A stretch of 26,030 nucleotides of DNA from JAUIAI01 sp049680625 (GTDB lineage Bacteria; Pseudomonadota; Gammaproteobacteria; Burkholderiales; Burkholderiaceae_E), in contig JBAUID010000097.1 in the NCBI GenBank assembly GCA_049680625.1, positions 1 to 26,030 of the forward strand, read 5' to 3'. The position numbers and the translations under genes were made by a program. The notes under the pieces were generated by a model that saw only the letters and a program-made list of their open reading frames with translations, was not told where the DNA came from and searched no databases. Of this stretch, positions 1 through 9,691 are shown one piece after another. Numbering within the stretch: position 1 is the first letter of the stretch; each line of letters begins with the position of its first letter.

Positions 1-1472
1 TGCCGGTTGATTACGGGGTGGATCGCTGGGTGATTGATCCCATTGATTTTTACGAGAAAACCATTGGGCGCGGTGACTTCAGGCCAATTCCCGATGTCAC
101 CACCGAAAACGGCCGACGCCTGTTGCTGGTACATATTGACGGTGACGGCTTTGCCAGTCGGGCTGAAATACCGGGTACCCCGTTTGCTGCTGAGGTCATG
201 TACCGCGATTTCATCAAGCGATACCAGATACCCCACACGGTCTCGGTGATCGAGGGGGAGACCGGCCCCAAGGGCCTTTATCCCAAGCTGTCGCCAGACC
301 TGGAAGACATTGCCCGGCGGATTTTCCGGCTTGATCATGTCGAGCTGGCCAGCCATTCCTATTCCCATCCGTTTTTCTGGCACAGCGTGGTTTCAAACGC
401 GGCCAGCGGCAATAACTCGAGCGAGGCAGAGTCACTGCAACACCTCCCCATTGCGGGCTATAACTTCGACCTGAACCGGGATATTGCGGGCTCGGTGGAC
501 TACATCAACAGCCGCCTGGCACCCCCTGGCAAGAAGACCAAGGTTTTTCTGTGGACCGGAGATTGTGTGCCGCCCGGGGCTGCAGTTAAGGCAACTTATG
601 ACCACGGTCTGCTGAATATGAATGCCGGCGACACGATCATGACCCACGAGCATCCAACGCTCTCGAGGGTTGCCCCGATGTCGATCCGTAAAGACGGCTG
701 GCTCCAGGTGATGGCGCCAAATCAGAACGAAAACGTCTATACAAATGACTGGACAGGCCCGTTTTATGGCTTCGAACGGGTAATTGAGACCTTTGAACTG
801 ACCAACGCCCCGCGCCGCCTAAAGCCAATCAATATTTACTACCACACCTACTCGGCCAGCAAACATTCAGCAATTGCTGCCCTGCACAAGGTGTACCGCT
901 ATGCGATGCGACAAGCCGTAAATCCCGTTTATAGCAGCGAATATATTCGAAAAGTGCATGATTTCGAAGCCTTTGGCCTGGCCCGCGAGATAGATTCGCC
1001 GCCCGGTCAACAGGTATGGCACCTGTCCGGTCGTGGCAATCTGCGCACGGTCCGGGTACCTGAGGTCATGGCTGACCGCATTAACTGGTCGCTTAGCACC
1101 GGCCTTGCCGGCCGCAAATCCGGGGTCGACGGGACGTACCTGCACCTTGGCAGTGCACGGGCCCGCGTGGTTTTCGAAGCCACCACTCAGAAACTTGTCC
1201 CCCACGTGATAGCTGCCAATGGCCGGATTGCTGATTTGACCCGGGTTGCGGATAAAGCCGGCAGTTATCAGTTTCGCTTCAGCAGTCATGTGGCTGGCCG
1301 TCTGACCCTGGCCCAACCAAAGCAGTGTCGGGTTCGGGTGGCCAACAAACAACTTAAGCCTATGCAGGCTCCAACCGCAGGCAGGGGCGTAATGGCCGGC
1401 TTGTACACCTATGACTATCGGATCAATGACAGCGACTCACGCGCCGGAATCCTGGTATCAGTCGGCTGCTAG
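1..1472 (+). CDS. pelA: PelA, 3' part: Pel polysaccharide deacetylase (partial, cut by window start)
   Basis: The reading frame is open from the first base, so only the C-terminal ~489 residues are present; the Pseudomonas protein is about 950 residues. PelA is the periplasmic enzyme that partly de-N-acetylates Pel polymer, and its missing N-terminal part normally carries a glycoside hydrolase domain. Seen here is the polysaccharide deacetylase domain: the metal/catalytic HIDGDGF motif (bases 132-152) and the ASHSYSHPF motif (about 348-374), whose two histidines fit the metal ligands. A TGDCVPP motif follows further on, then a beta-rich C-terminal domain. The gene ends inside the start of pelB (62-base overlap), showing tight operon coupling. 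Identification rests on these motifs plus the complete pelB-G series downstream. The true start lies outside the window. Confidence 0.93.
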   Translation, partial: PVDYGVDRWVIDPIDFYEKTIGRGDFRPIPDVTTENGRRLLLVHIDGDGFASRAEIPGTPFAAEVMYRDFIKRYQIPHTVSVIEGETGPKGLYPKLSPDLEDIARRIFRLDHVELASHSYSHPFFWHSVVSNAASGNNSSEAESLQHLPIAGYNFDLNRDIAGSVDYINSRLAPPGKKTKVFLWTGDCVPPGAAVKATYDHGLLNMNAGDTIMTHEHPTLSRVAPMSIRKDGWLQVMAPNQNENVYTNDWTGPFYGFERVIETFELTNAPRRLKPINIYYHTYSASKHSAIAALHKVYRYAMRQAVNPVYSSEYIRKVHDFEAFGLAREIDSPPGQQVWHLSGRGNLRTVRVPEVMADRINWSLSTGLAGRKSGVDGTYLHLGSARARVVFEATTQKLVPHVIAANGRIADLTRVADKAGSYQFRFSSHVAGRLTLAQPKQCRVRVANKQLKPMQAPTAGRGVMAGLYTYDYRINDSDSRAGILVSVGC

Positions 1473-4400
1473 CCGCGGCCGCCGCCGACTATTCCCGCGC
1501 GGAATCGTCGGGCTGTTTGCGCTCGTCATGGTGGTCGTCGGCTGGCTCGCATTGCCGTCCAAACATCTGCACGAACGGCTGGCCTCGGCCCATGAAACCG
1601 ACTTGCTGACGGTTGCCTACCTGCATGCCTGGCTAAATGCTGCTCCGCACGACCTGCGGATTCAACTCACGCTCGCCCGGCACCAGGCGTTGATCGGGCA
1701 GAACTCGCAGGCCCTCGTATCACTGTCGGCCCTGGTCAATGTTGGTGGCACGATCTCCCGTTCCGCCCGGGCGCTCCGCCTGAACGTTCTTGAGCGGATG
1801 CTGCATGAATTGAAGGAAAACGACCCCCGACGGGAAGTCTTGCTGGCGCGGGTTCGAACTGAAATCGAGCTGGTTGCCCGGGACGTCAGCGATCCGGTAG
1901 AAATTGAGGCCATGATGCGCCGGGCCCAGGCCTTGGACCATCCGGCCCTGGTGGCGCAGCTGCTCGCACGGCTGGTTGGACTGGGCAGTCTGGTCGGTGG
2001 CCAGGATGGCCCGGCGATGACGTTGCCACCCGGTCAGCAGCGCAGCGCCGCGGAATTTGCCCGTCAGGCGATCAGCCTGGGCGACTTCCGTCTGGCGGCT
2101 GCCCTGTACTGGCGCGCCTTTGATCAGGCGGATACGCACGAGACCCAACTGGACTTGTTGATGCAGGTTGCCCGGGCTGAGCAGGCTGGCAACCGTTTGC
2201 CGGAGTTCTTCATTGCGCTTGAAAGTCGGCTCGACGGTCTCACTCTGGATACCGAGCGTTATCGGATTCTGGCCCGTCTGGCACTGGCGGCCAACCGCCT
2301 TGATCTGGCTGAGCGCTTTGCCAAGCGGATGTTGCGTTTCTCCGGGTGGTGGGAAGGCCTTAATCTGGCTGAGGTTGGAAAAATCTTTAAAACCGGCTTG
2401 CACTGGTTATTCAGTGCTGCCAGTTATCTGTCTCCGATCAGTACTGCGCATGCGCAGGAGGTGGAACCGGATGACGAGTTGCGACAGAATTCGCGCAGCT
2501 TGGCAAAACGTCCCGTGCTCCGGCTGGTGCAGTTGGATCTGGAGTCGCCGGCAGCGGATCCTTTGGATCACGCCGGCCTGGAGGCATTGATTTCGCGAGT
2601 GATCGCCGAACCGGAGCTGGTGGCTTCGGTGCCGGAGCGTCCGCAGCCGGCACCAGCCGGTTCGGTTGTTTCGCCAGTGTCGGCCGATCATCGCGAGGAA
2701 CAGGCCTTCGAGGGTGAGTGGGGCGATTCGTTTGTCCCGCATGCAGCAAGCCCTGAGCAGACGGCGATCGACGAGTTGACGGCGTCAGAGTCCAGTAGTG
2801 CATCCGTTTCGGCCGCAGAGCAACAGGCGTCCGGTGCGCAGGTGCTACAGACATCTGACCCTACCAGCCCGTCTTTCGACCCGGCTGCTAACACGGGCGT
2901 TACCGGGTCGATTGAAGAACCTGGCTTACCGGCGATTCCTCATGTGGCTGACCCGGCCGAAGTTGCAGAGATCGGTACGGTTCCAGATCTCAGCCAGCGA
3001 GCCAAAGCACAGCCGGCAGCAACGCCGATTACGCTACCCGCCCAGCCCGAGACCAGTGAAGAAGTTGCTCTGGAGCAAATAATCCGGGAGGCGGATGCGC
3101 GCTATGCCATCCGGCAGTCGCCCGAACCAGCGCGGCAACAGGCGGCCGCGGAATTTACGCTACGGTTTAAAAATCGGCCGACCGGCAGGGATCTCTCGTT
3201 ACCGGTAGCCAGTCGGTTCCCGGCAACGCCTTCCCTTGGTGCAAACCAGCGTTGGCTGACAGATTTACAGCGTGAAACTGATGCCCGGCTGATTGATGAA
3301 ACCGAGGTTGGCAGCCGTCAGGGCGCCGATCAGGCTGAGGTTGGGGCAGCCGGTACTGACGACGCACTTGCCGCGCTGGATATGAATGCCGGCATCCTGA
3401 TTGAGCGGGCGCCGCCGGCTTCCGAATATCGCACCAATGCCGTGCGTTCAAATCGTGAGCCGGGCGAACGTCCCCATCTGGCGTTTAGTCAGGAGTTGTA
3501 CTTGCTCGCCTACCAGGTTTTTCTGGCGCGCGGCAGTATTGACAATGCCTATGCCGTGGCCCTGGCCGCGGTTGACCAGCGGCCGGAGTTAACCGAATGG
3601 CGAATTCGCCTGGCTGAAACTGCGCAGTGGTCGCAGCGACCGTTGATGGCGCTGAAACAGTGGCAGTTTTTGGCCAATCGATTCAACACTCCCGAATACT
3701 GGAATAAGGCTGCCGGCCTCGCAGAGGGTGTCCGCGACAAAGATGCCGTACTCAAGTACCTGCATTGGCATTTGTCCCGCCATCCGCAGGATACGGCCTC
3801 GATCCTGAAAGTTGCCCGCACCTATGAAAATAAGGGCGAGCCCCGGCGTGCCATGCGCTGGCTCGCCAAGCGTATTGGGTTGGCACAACCGGATCGGCGC
3901 AAGGATCTGTACCAGGAACTCGGTGACGTGGCCGAGCGGGCAGGGGATCAGGAGCTAATGATCTCCACTTTATCGACAATGAACGAGTTGTACGGCCCGG
4001 ATATTCGTCGGGCGATGCGCCTGGCCTCCGCCTACTACATCAAAGCAGATCCGGCAGCCGCGTTCGCGGCGCTGAAAGAGGCCGCAGACCTGGCCGGCGA
4101 TCCGGCACGGCACGATAGCGCAGCCGAAAAAGAACGCCGCTTCTGGGCTAACTATGCCGAAATGGCCCGGGTGCTGCAGCGCACTGATGATGCGCTCCGA
4201 GGCTACCGCCATATGCTTGCCCTGAACCAGTTCACCGCGGACAACCTGACGGTCATGGCTTCTGTGCTCGAAGGACGATCGTTATCAGCGGCCGCTGAGG
4301 TCATGAGCATGGGCTACTTCCGCTATCTGGACGCACAGTTTGCACAGTCTGCGATCAACCTGTGGTTTCGGGATGGGCGACTTGACCTGGTCGAGGCTTT

Positions 4401-6426
4401 TCTCAGTGAGCTGGCCCCACAGGTCAAACAGTCGCTGACCGGCCGGGTGGATTATCTTCAGCAGCGTGCCGCCTATTACCAGGCCAGCGGTGACATGAAA
4501 AAGTCAATCGTCGACCTGAGCGAAATTTTTCGGATAGCGCCAGGTGATATGGACAATCGCGCAGCGCTGATCTGGGCACTGCTGGCCACCAATGATGCGG
4601 ATCGCCTGACCCGCGTATTGCGCTCCTGGGACCGGGTCGCGCGTAACGAACCGGGCTTGTGGGGTCCATTTGGCGCTGCCTTGTTGTCCCTGGGTGAAGC
4701 CGACAAAGCGCTGAAGTTTTTTGTCTGGCAGGCCCGCGATCGGGACGACTACCTGTGGTGGTTGGCGTATGCGGATGCCCTCGATGCGACGGGGCGCCAG
4801 GATGCCGCCTGGACTCTGCGGCGTCGGGCATGGACAGAATTGCGTAAGGATGCACGGGGCGAGCTGGCCGAGTCGGCCGAAAAGCGTAACCGAATTGTTG
4901 GCCTGGCCATGCGGTTTGCGCCGGCTGATCAGGCCCGTGCCCTGATTGCCCAGTTGATCAAAGACCGGCGCGATCTGGCCACGCCACAGTGGGTACAAAA
5001 AGAGGGCTATCGTCCGGGAAGTCTGGCAATCACTGCTGAAATTGCCGGCTCAGCCAGTGCCGGTACTGTCCTGGCCAGCGTCTTGCGAGACGCAACTGAA
5101 CAAAGTCCGGCAAGTGCGCCAGCGACCATCGATGCCAAAGCCGTTCTGAGTCCGGCTGAATCCATCGCCATGCGTTCAGCCGCCAGCGAATTGGCCGTGT
5201 CTTATATGTTAGGTCACAACAATGTCGATGAGGCCAGGGCCTGGTTGTTGTCGCGTTATGCGAAAGACCTGACCAAGCCGGCCTGGGCGCAGCTATCGAT
5301 CGCCCTGGCCAATCATGACAATACTGAGCTTGACCGCCTGCTGACAACAATGCCGGATTGGTTGCCACGGCTTGACCGAATCGAAGCTTTGCAACGGGTG
5401 GGTCGGGTTGCCCAGGCGCAAACCGAATCATTCGAGTTGCTGTCTGCCCAGCCAAATAATGACACCTCGCATCAGCGGGTGGTCGACACGCTAATGGCTG
5501 AAAACCAGCCATCGGTCGGTTTGACCACAATCTCTGCTCAGCAGGGTGTGCTCGATTACCGACGCCACCGGCTTGATGGCAGTTTGCTGATTGACCAGCA
5601 TGCGACGGCTTACGCATTTGCCGAGACCGGTTCTACTAACAGTACCGACCCGGCGATACTGCGCAATGCCGACACCGCCACCCGCCATATTGGTGTTGGC
5701 CTGAACTGGACCCGACCCGAGGGCAACTGGATGGCAGAGGTCGCGACCCGCCAGGGCCTCGAATCAAACCCGGCTTTGCGGGCGAAGTGGCAAAGAGCGG
5801 TCAGCCCGATGTTGGATGTCAGCCTGAGCGGAGGGATGAACCAGCCGACAACCGAACTGCCCGCTCTGATTGTTGGTGGTCAGAAAGACTATGTTGAAGC
5901 ACAGACCACGCTAAACCTGACGGGTCGCGACTACCTGACCGGTACGCTCGGCCTGGGTCGGCTGGAGACGCAGCTGGGCACCCGGGTTGGCCGTGTGAAT
6001 CGCATCAGCCTTGAGTACGGTCATCGCTGGCGTATTGACTATCCCGACATCACCTTGCGGACCCAGCTAACAGCATCGAACTATACAAAAACCAACGTTC
6101 TTGATCCGATTATGACCCGTTTAGCACCGTTGGGCGCTTTGAATCCGGTCGACAGTTTTGTTCCGGCAAGCTCTAAACAGTTAGATGTTTTTTTGAATGT
6201 TGGTGAATCGATCAGCAACCGTTACACCCGTGCACTGCGTTTATTTGGTGAGGCGGGGTTGAGCTGGAGCACGGTGGGTGGCACCGGATTCAGCTTACGC
6301 GGCGGTCTTAGCACGTCGGTGTTTGGTACTGATCGACTCACGTTATATGGGTCGCTGAGCAGTAAATCGCCCGGCAATACCCGGGGTAGTCAGGAGTTCG
6401 GTTTGACTTATCGCCTGCATTATTAG
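1411..6426 (+). CDS. pelB: PelB, TPR scaffold and outer-membrane beta-barrel exporter of Pel
   Basis: PelB forms the outer-membrane pore for Pel and a periplasmic TPR scaffold that binds PelA. The 1671-residue product has an N-terminal membrane anchor (about residues 30-48), helical repeats, a long low-complexity segment (about 349-690, rich in A, S, P, E, Q), many TPR-like helical pairs (about 690-1370), and a beta-rich C-terminal barrel (about 1380-1671) ending in an aromatic residue. Pseudomonas PelB is about 1190 residues, so this copy is some 480 longer, mostly because of the insert. Just before the insert lies a hydrophobic stretch ending in AHA-Q (residues ~332-349) that looks like an internal signal-peptide-type segment. 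The start at 1411 overlaps pelA; an in-frame ATG at 1426 is equally possible, and neither has a good ribosome binding site. Confidence 0.92.
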   Translation: MTIGSMTATHAPESWYQSAASRGRRRLFPRGIVGLFALVMVVVGWLALPSKHLHERLASAHETDLLTVAYLHAWLNAAPHDLRIQLTLARHQALIGQNSQALVSLSALVNVGGTISRSARALRLNVLERMLHELKENDPRREVLLARVRTEIELVARDVSDPVEIEAMMRRAQALDHPALVAQLLARLVGLGSLVGGQDGPAMTLPPGQQRSAAEFARQAISLGDFRLAAALYWRAFDQADTHETQLDLLMQVARAEQAGNRLPEFFIALESRLDGLTLDTERYRILARLALAANRLDLAERFAKRMLRFSGWWEGLNLAEVGKIFKTGLHWLFSAASYLSPISTAHAQEVEPDDELRQNSRSLAKRPVLRLVQLDLESPAADPLDHAGLEALISRVIAEPELVASVPERPQPAPAGSVVSPVSADHREEQAFEGEWGDSFVPHAASPEQTAIDELTASESSSASVSAAEQQASGAQVLQTSDPTSPSFDPAANTGVTGSIEEPGLPAIPHVADPAEVAEIGTVPDLSQRAKAQPAATPITLPAQPETSEEVALEQIIREADARYAIRQSPEPARQQAAAEFTLRFKNRPTGRDLSLPVASRFPATPSLGANQRWLTDLQRETDARLIDETEVGSRQGADQAEVGAAGTDDALAALDMNAGILIERAPPASEYRTNAVRSNREPGERPHLAFSQELYLLAYQVFLARGSIDNAYAVALAAVDQRPELTEWRIRLAETAQWSQRPLMALKQWQFLANRFNTPEYWNKAAGLAEGVRDKDAVLKYLHWHLSRHPQDTASILKVARTYENKGEPRRAMRWLAKRIGLAQPDRRKDLYQELGDVAERAGDQELMISTLSTMNELYGPDIRRAMRLASAYYIKADPAAAFAALKEAADLAGDPARHDSAAEKERRFWANYAEMARVLQRTDDALRGYRHMLALNQFTADNLTVMASVLEGRSLSAAAEVMSMGYFRYLDAQFAQSAINLWFRDGRLDLVEAFLSELAPQVKQSLTGRVDYLQQRAAYYQASGDMKKSIVDLSEIFRIAPGDMDNRAALIWALLATNDADRLTRVLRSWDRVARNEPGLWGPFGAALLSLGEADKALKFFVWQARDRDDYLWWLAYADALDATGRQDAAWTLRRRAWTELRKDARGELAESAEKRNRIVGLAMRFAPADQARALIAQLIKDRRDLATPQWVQKEGYRPGSLAITAEIAGSASAGTVLASVLRDATEQSPASAPATIDAKAVLSPAESIAMRSAASELAVSYMLGHNNVDEARAWLLSRYAKDLTKPAWAQLSIALANHDNTELDRLLTTMPDWLPRLDRIEALQRVGRVAQAQTESFELLSAQPNNDTSHQRVVDTLMAENQPSVGLTTISAQQGVLDYRRHRLDGSLLIDQHATAYAFAETGSTNSTDPAILRNADTATRHIGVGLNWTRPEGNWMAEVATRQGLESNPALRAKWQRAVSPMLDVSLSGGMNQPTTELPALIVGGQKDYVEAQTTLNLTGRDYLTGTLGLGRLETQLGTRVGRVNRISLEYGHRWRIDYPDITLRTQLTASNYTKTNVLDPIMTRLAPLGALNPVDSFVPASSKQLDVFLNVGESISNRYTRALRLFGEAGLSWSTVGGTGFSLRGGLSTSVFGTDRLTLYGSLSSKSPGNTRGSQEFGLTYRLHY

Positions 6427-6490
6427 TAAGTGTTTCCTTTTCGTCGAAGTGTTGATAACGTGTTTTTCTCTGAATAAAGGGTTGGAAATC

Positions 6491-7273
6491 GTGGTTCGTA
6501 AACTATGGTTGATCGCAGGATTGTCTACGTGGCTTTTGATAGCCAGTTGTACGACCGTCCATGTGCAGCGCGCGCCGTCCACGCTGAACCATCAAGCGAC
6601 CTGGGCCTTGTTACCGGTCGTCAATCATACGCAAACGCCACAGGCCGGGTTGCGTGCTGAGTCTATTCTTGAGACGTTGGTTCGCTCGCGGGGTGTCTTC
6701 GATCTGCACAAGTATCCGACTGAAATAAATTCTGAATCCTTGTTCGAACCGGCGGAACGCGCCGCTGTCGATCGCGGGTTATCGTGGGCACGAAATCTCG
6801 AAGCAGACTACGCAATTACCGGTTCAGTTGATGAGTGGCGTTACAAGGTTGGGGTTGATGGCGAGCCAGCCGTTGGCATTTCCCTGCAACTGATCGAGAT
6901 GCGTACCGGCCGGGTGATCTGGACCGCGGTTGGCAGTAAGACTGGATGGTCACGCGAAGCGTTGTCCGCTGTCGCCCAAAAACTGATCAGTCGCCTTACC
7001 CAGCCGCTGACAGCAGGCGCTGGGAATTCCGAATCTGCGGCCCGGACTGTCCCGCCCAAAAAAACGGTAACCAAACAACCCGGCTCCCCCCGGGTAAGCC
7101 TTGACCCGGACAGAGACTATCCACCGGCCAGGCCGGCGGCCGCTATGGGTATGCCCGCATCGTCGACATTGCCTGCTGAGGATGTCTCTAAAAATACTAC
7201 GCCAGCTCCGCGCGAGCGAACCCGGTTGCCGTTCCCGCTTCGCGAGCCCACGGCCGGCCAGAGCGGAGTCTGA
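6491..7273 (+). CDS. pelC: PelC, outer-membrane lipoprotein of the Pel exporter
   Basis: PelC is a lipoprotein that forms a dodecameric ring on the periplasmic face of the outer membrane and guides the cationic polymer to the PelB pore. I chose the GTG at 6491 because it gives a textbook lipoprotein signal: a VRK start, a hydrophobic core, and the lipobox I-A-S-C with lipidated Cys near residue 20. A purine-rich AAAGGG lies about 10 bases upstream. The upstream ATG at 6449 would add 14 residues before the signal. The core (about residues 30-185) carries the CsgG/PelC-like pattern WALLPVVNHT and ITGSVDEWRY. A ~70-residue Pro/Lys/Thr-rich tail follows, making 260 residues against 172 in Pseudomonas. 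It sits 64 bases after pelB and 21 before pelD. Confidence 0.9.
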   Translation: MVRKLWLIAGLSTWLLIASCTTVHVQRAPSTLNHQATWALLPVVNHTQTPQAGLRAESILETLVRSRGVFDLHKYPTEINSESLFEPAERAAVDRGLSWARNLEADYAITGSVDEWRYKVGVDGEPAVGISLQLIEMRTGRVIWTAVGSKTGWSREALSAVAQKLISRLTQPLTAGAGNSESAARTVPPKKTVTKQPGSPRVSLDPDRDYPPARPAAAMGMPASSTLPAEDVSKNTTPAPRERTRLPFPLREPTAGQSGV

Positions 7274-7294
7274 CCCGCACCGGGTCCTGATCTG

Positions 7295-8695
7295 ATGGCA
7301 CGCGCCGAACCGCTTGCTGCCAACCCGATTGCGTCGCGGGTCTTTGCGCCAATAGTCCGCGACTGGGAACGGCCGATCGAACTGCTTCGCATCGTGGCAG
7401 AGAACCTGATCCTGATCACGGCGGCCCTGATATTCAGTCGCTGGTTATCACCACAGGACCCGTTCGGTATCAACAGCCAGTTCCCGTGGATATGGATTGT
7501 TCCGGTGCTGCTGGCCCTGCGTTACGGAACTATCGATGGTGTGCTTGGCGCCGGGGTAATGTTGGCTGCCTGGTTATTGCCGGCGCCGTGGGGAATGACC
7601 GGTGGGCCCAACGAACCCACTTTTCCGCAAGAATACTTTCTGGGCGGCCTGGTGTTAGTGCTGGTTGCCGGCCAGTTCGCCGACGTCTGGAACGGGCGAC
7701 TCAGTCGTATCAGGGCTGCCAATGCTTATCTTGATGAGCGTCTGGTCTCGCTGACCCGCACTCATTACCTGATTCGCTTGTCACACCAGCGGCTTGAACA
7801 AGAGTTGTTGGTGCGCCCGGTCATGCTCAGTGATCTGTTGACCGAATTACGTCCCATTACGCCTGAAGATACCGGCAAACTGACCAATGCAGACAACTTG
7901 ATGCGCATGTTAGCTGGCAGTTGTGAGCTAGAGAACGCCGGCCTTTACCGCATTACGAACGGTGTTGTCGACGCCTCACCGGTTTCGGTAGTTGGTGAAG
8001 CATTCGATCTGAACGACAACGATCCGCTCGTGACGATGGCGCTGGAGCAAAAACAATGCGTTCACGTACGGGCTGCTGAAGCAACCCTTTATCACAGCAG
8101 TTACCTGGTGTGTGCGCCGGTGCGCGCGAGTTCCGGTGACATGCTGGGCGTGCTGGTGGTGCGGACAATGCCGTTCTTTTCGCTGAACGAGGAAAACCTG
8201 CAGTTCATTACCGTATTGCTTGGATACTATGCTGACGGCCTGGCCAAGTCGCGGGCGATTCACCCGATTCACACGCTGCGTCCGAATACGCCACCAGAGT
8301 TTGCCCTTGAACTGGTGCGGATGAAGCGTCTGTATGACACCGCGGCAATTGACTCTTCAATTGTTGGTTTCTCGTTTCCGATTGCCAATAATGGTCAGAT
8401 GTATTTTGATTTCGTGCGCCGTATTAAGCGGGCTACCGACATTGCGTGGGAACTGGAAACTACCAAGCGTCACGTCCTGGTTGTCATGATGCCAATGGCC
8501 GGCCCGGCCGCGGTTGAAGGCATGCTGGCCCGTATCGACGGCGCGATCCGCGAGCAATTCGAGATATCGCTGGCGGAAGCCAAGATTGGTGTTCATACCG
8601 CCGGTATGTCGGCGGCGGAATGTGAATGGACCCTGGACGACATGTTGAACCGCTGCGGCGTGGATCAGCAAATCGGCTTTGCCCTGCAGGTCTGA
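7295..8695 (+). CDS. pelD: PelD, inner-membrane c-di-GMP receptor of Pel biosynthesis
   Basis: PelD activates Pel synthesis after binding c-di-GMP. The 466-residue product matches the family length (455 in Pseudomonas). In order it shows about four membrane helices (residues ~25-130), a short helical linker (~130-180), a GAF domain (~185-315) and a degenerate GGDEF domain (~335-466) that lacks a GGDEF catalytic motif. The inhibitory-site motif RxxD is present as R379-A-T-D382, equivalent to the c-di-GMP-binding RxxD of Pseudomonas PelD. R413, 34 residues further on, is placed like the third binding arginine; this last point is inferred from spacing. It lies between pelC and pelE with a gap of only 6 bases to pelE. 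Confidence 0.92.
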   Translation: MARAEPLAANPIASRVFAPIVRDWERPIELLRIVAENLILITAALIFSRWLSPQDPFGINSQFPWIWIVPVLLALRYGTIDGVLGAGVMLAAWLLPAPWGMTGGPNEPTFPQEYFLGGLVLVLVAGQFADVWNGRLSRIRAANAYLDERLVSLTRTHYLIRLSHQRLEQELLVRPVMLSDLLTELRPITPEDTGKLTNADNLMRMLAGSCELENAGLYRITNGVVDASPVSVVGEAFDLNDNDPLVTMALEQKQCVHVRAAEATLYHSSYLVCAPVRASSGDMLGVLVVRTMPFFSLNEENLQFITVLLGYYADGLAKSRAIHPIHTLRPNTPPEFALELVRMKRLYDTAAIDSSIVGFSFPIANNGQMYFDFVRRIKRATDIAWELETTKRHVLVVMMPMAGPAAVEGMLARIDGAIREQFEISLAEAKIGVHTAGMSAAECEWTLDDMLNRCGVDQQIGFALQV

Positions 8696-8701
8696 TTTGA
8701 C

Positions 8702-9691
8702 ATGTTTATAAAACTCATTATGTTGGCCTTTTCCCTTGAAGGGATGGCATTGTTGATGATGGCCAATAATGGGCCGGGTTTCTGGTCAATGCTGGCCATT
8801 TATCTGGTTCATGCGGCCGCGTCTGTCGTCGTCGCCATTGTTGTATGGGGTTTGTATCCAGCGCCAATGCGCTCGCCAAAAATCCCCGTTCTTTGTTTGC
8901 TGTTTGTTGCCAATTTCTTTGTACCTTTATTACCGGTCATGATGCGTCTCGGACAGGAAATAGGTAGTCGATATCGCCAACTACATGAAGAAGCGCCGGT
9001 TTCGGTTGTGTCTGAACCCGAGTATTCAATTTATCGGGCCACTTCAAGTATGAAGTCGCGCGGCGGCCGAACCCGAACCAAGCTGACCAATTTAAAAGTA
9101 CCGGTCGCCGATCGGTTGACCGCGCTGCTCGCCATTCAGGAAGCACCGGCGCGAGTCAGCGCAGATTTGTTGCGTCAGCTTCTGGCCGATCCGATTGAAG
9201 ATATTCGTCTGCTTGCTTACGGAATGATCGATGGCAAAGAAAAGAGCATTGGTGTTCGCATCCTGGCGGAAGAAAGTAAGCTGGAGCGTGAGAATAGCGA
9301 CGACTCAATTTATGGGTGCAACAAACGGCTTGCCGAGCTGTACTGGGAGCTGGTTTATCAAAAGCTTGTCCAGGGAGACATGATGCGTCACGCCTGTGAG
9401 CAGGCTCGCAAGCATGCAAATCAGGCAATCGAGATTCAGCCTGATGATGCCGGCATCTGGTTTTTGCTTACCCGGATTGCCGTCGAGTTGCGTGAGGCTG
9501 AACCGGCTCGCGAGGGCCTGGTTCATACAGAGCGCCTTGGTTTTCCGGCGGATCAGTTAGTGCCTTACAAGGCCGAGCTGGCGTTTATCGAATCGCGCTT
9601 TGATGAAATTCCCGGGTTTTTCTATCGCTTGCGCAACGTGCCGAGCGCCATCCGCCTGGCGGCTGTCTACAAGTTCTGGACACAGTCATGA
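8702..9691 (+). CDS. pelE: PelE, inner-membrane TPR protein of the Pel synthase complex
   Basis: PelE is an inner-membrane protein with cytoplasmic TPR repeats that joins PelD, PelF and PelG into the synthase complex. The 329-residue product has the same length as Pseudomonas PelE. It starts with two or three membrane helices (about residues 2-18, 24-48 and 62-82). A basic linker containing RGGRTRTK follows, then an alpha-helical region with TPR-like repeats (about 135-325), including a segment beginning HACEQARKHANQAIEIQPDDAGIW. The stop overlaps the pelF start in an ATGA arrangement, indicating translational coupling. The ribosome binding site is weak, consistent with reinitiation after pelD. 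Confidence 0.88.
   Translation: MFIKLIMLAFSLEGMALLMMANNGPGFWSMLAIYLVHAAASVVVAIVVWGLYPAPMRSPKIPVLCLLFVANFFVPLLPVMMRLGQEIGSRYRQLHEEAPVSVVSEPEYSIYRATSSMKSRGGRTRTKLTNLKVPVADRLTALLAIQEAPARVSADLLRQLLADPIEDIRLLAYGMIDGKEKSIGVRILAEESKLERENSDDSIYGCNKRLAELYWELVYQKLVQGDMMRHACEQARKHANQAIEIQPDDAGIWFLLTRIAVELREAEPAREGLVHTERLGFPADQLVPYKAELAFIESRFDEIPGFFYRLRNVPSAIRLAAVYKFWTQS

Noticed and set aside
867..1352. A long - strand ORF inside pelA
   Set aside because: It is a shadow of the pelA frame, with no ribosome binding site or family features.
6449..6490. Earlier ATG for pelC
   Set aside because: It adds 14 residues in front of a complete lipoprotein signal. The GTG at 6491 fits the signal peptide and has a purine-rich site upstream.
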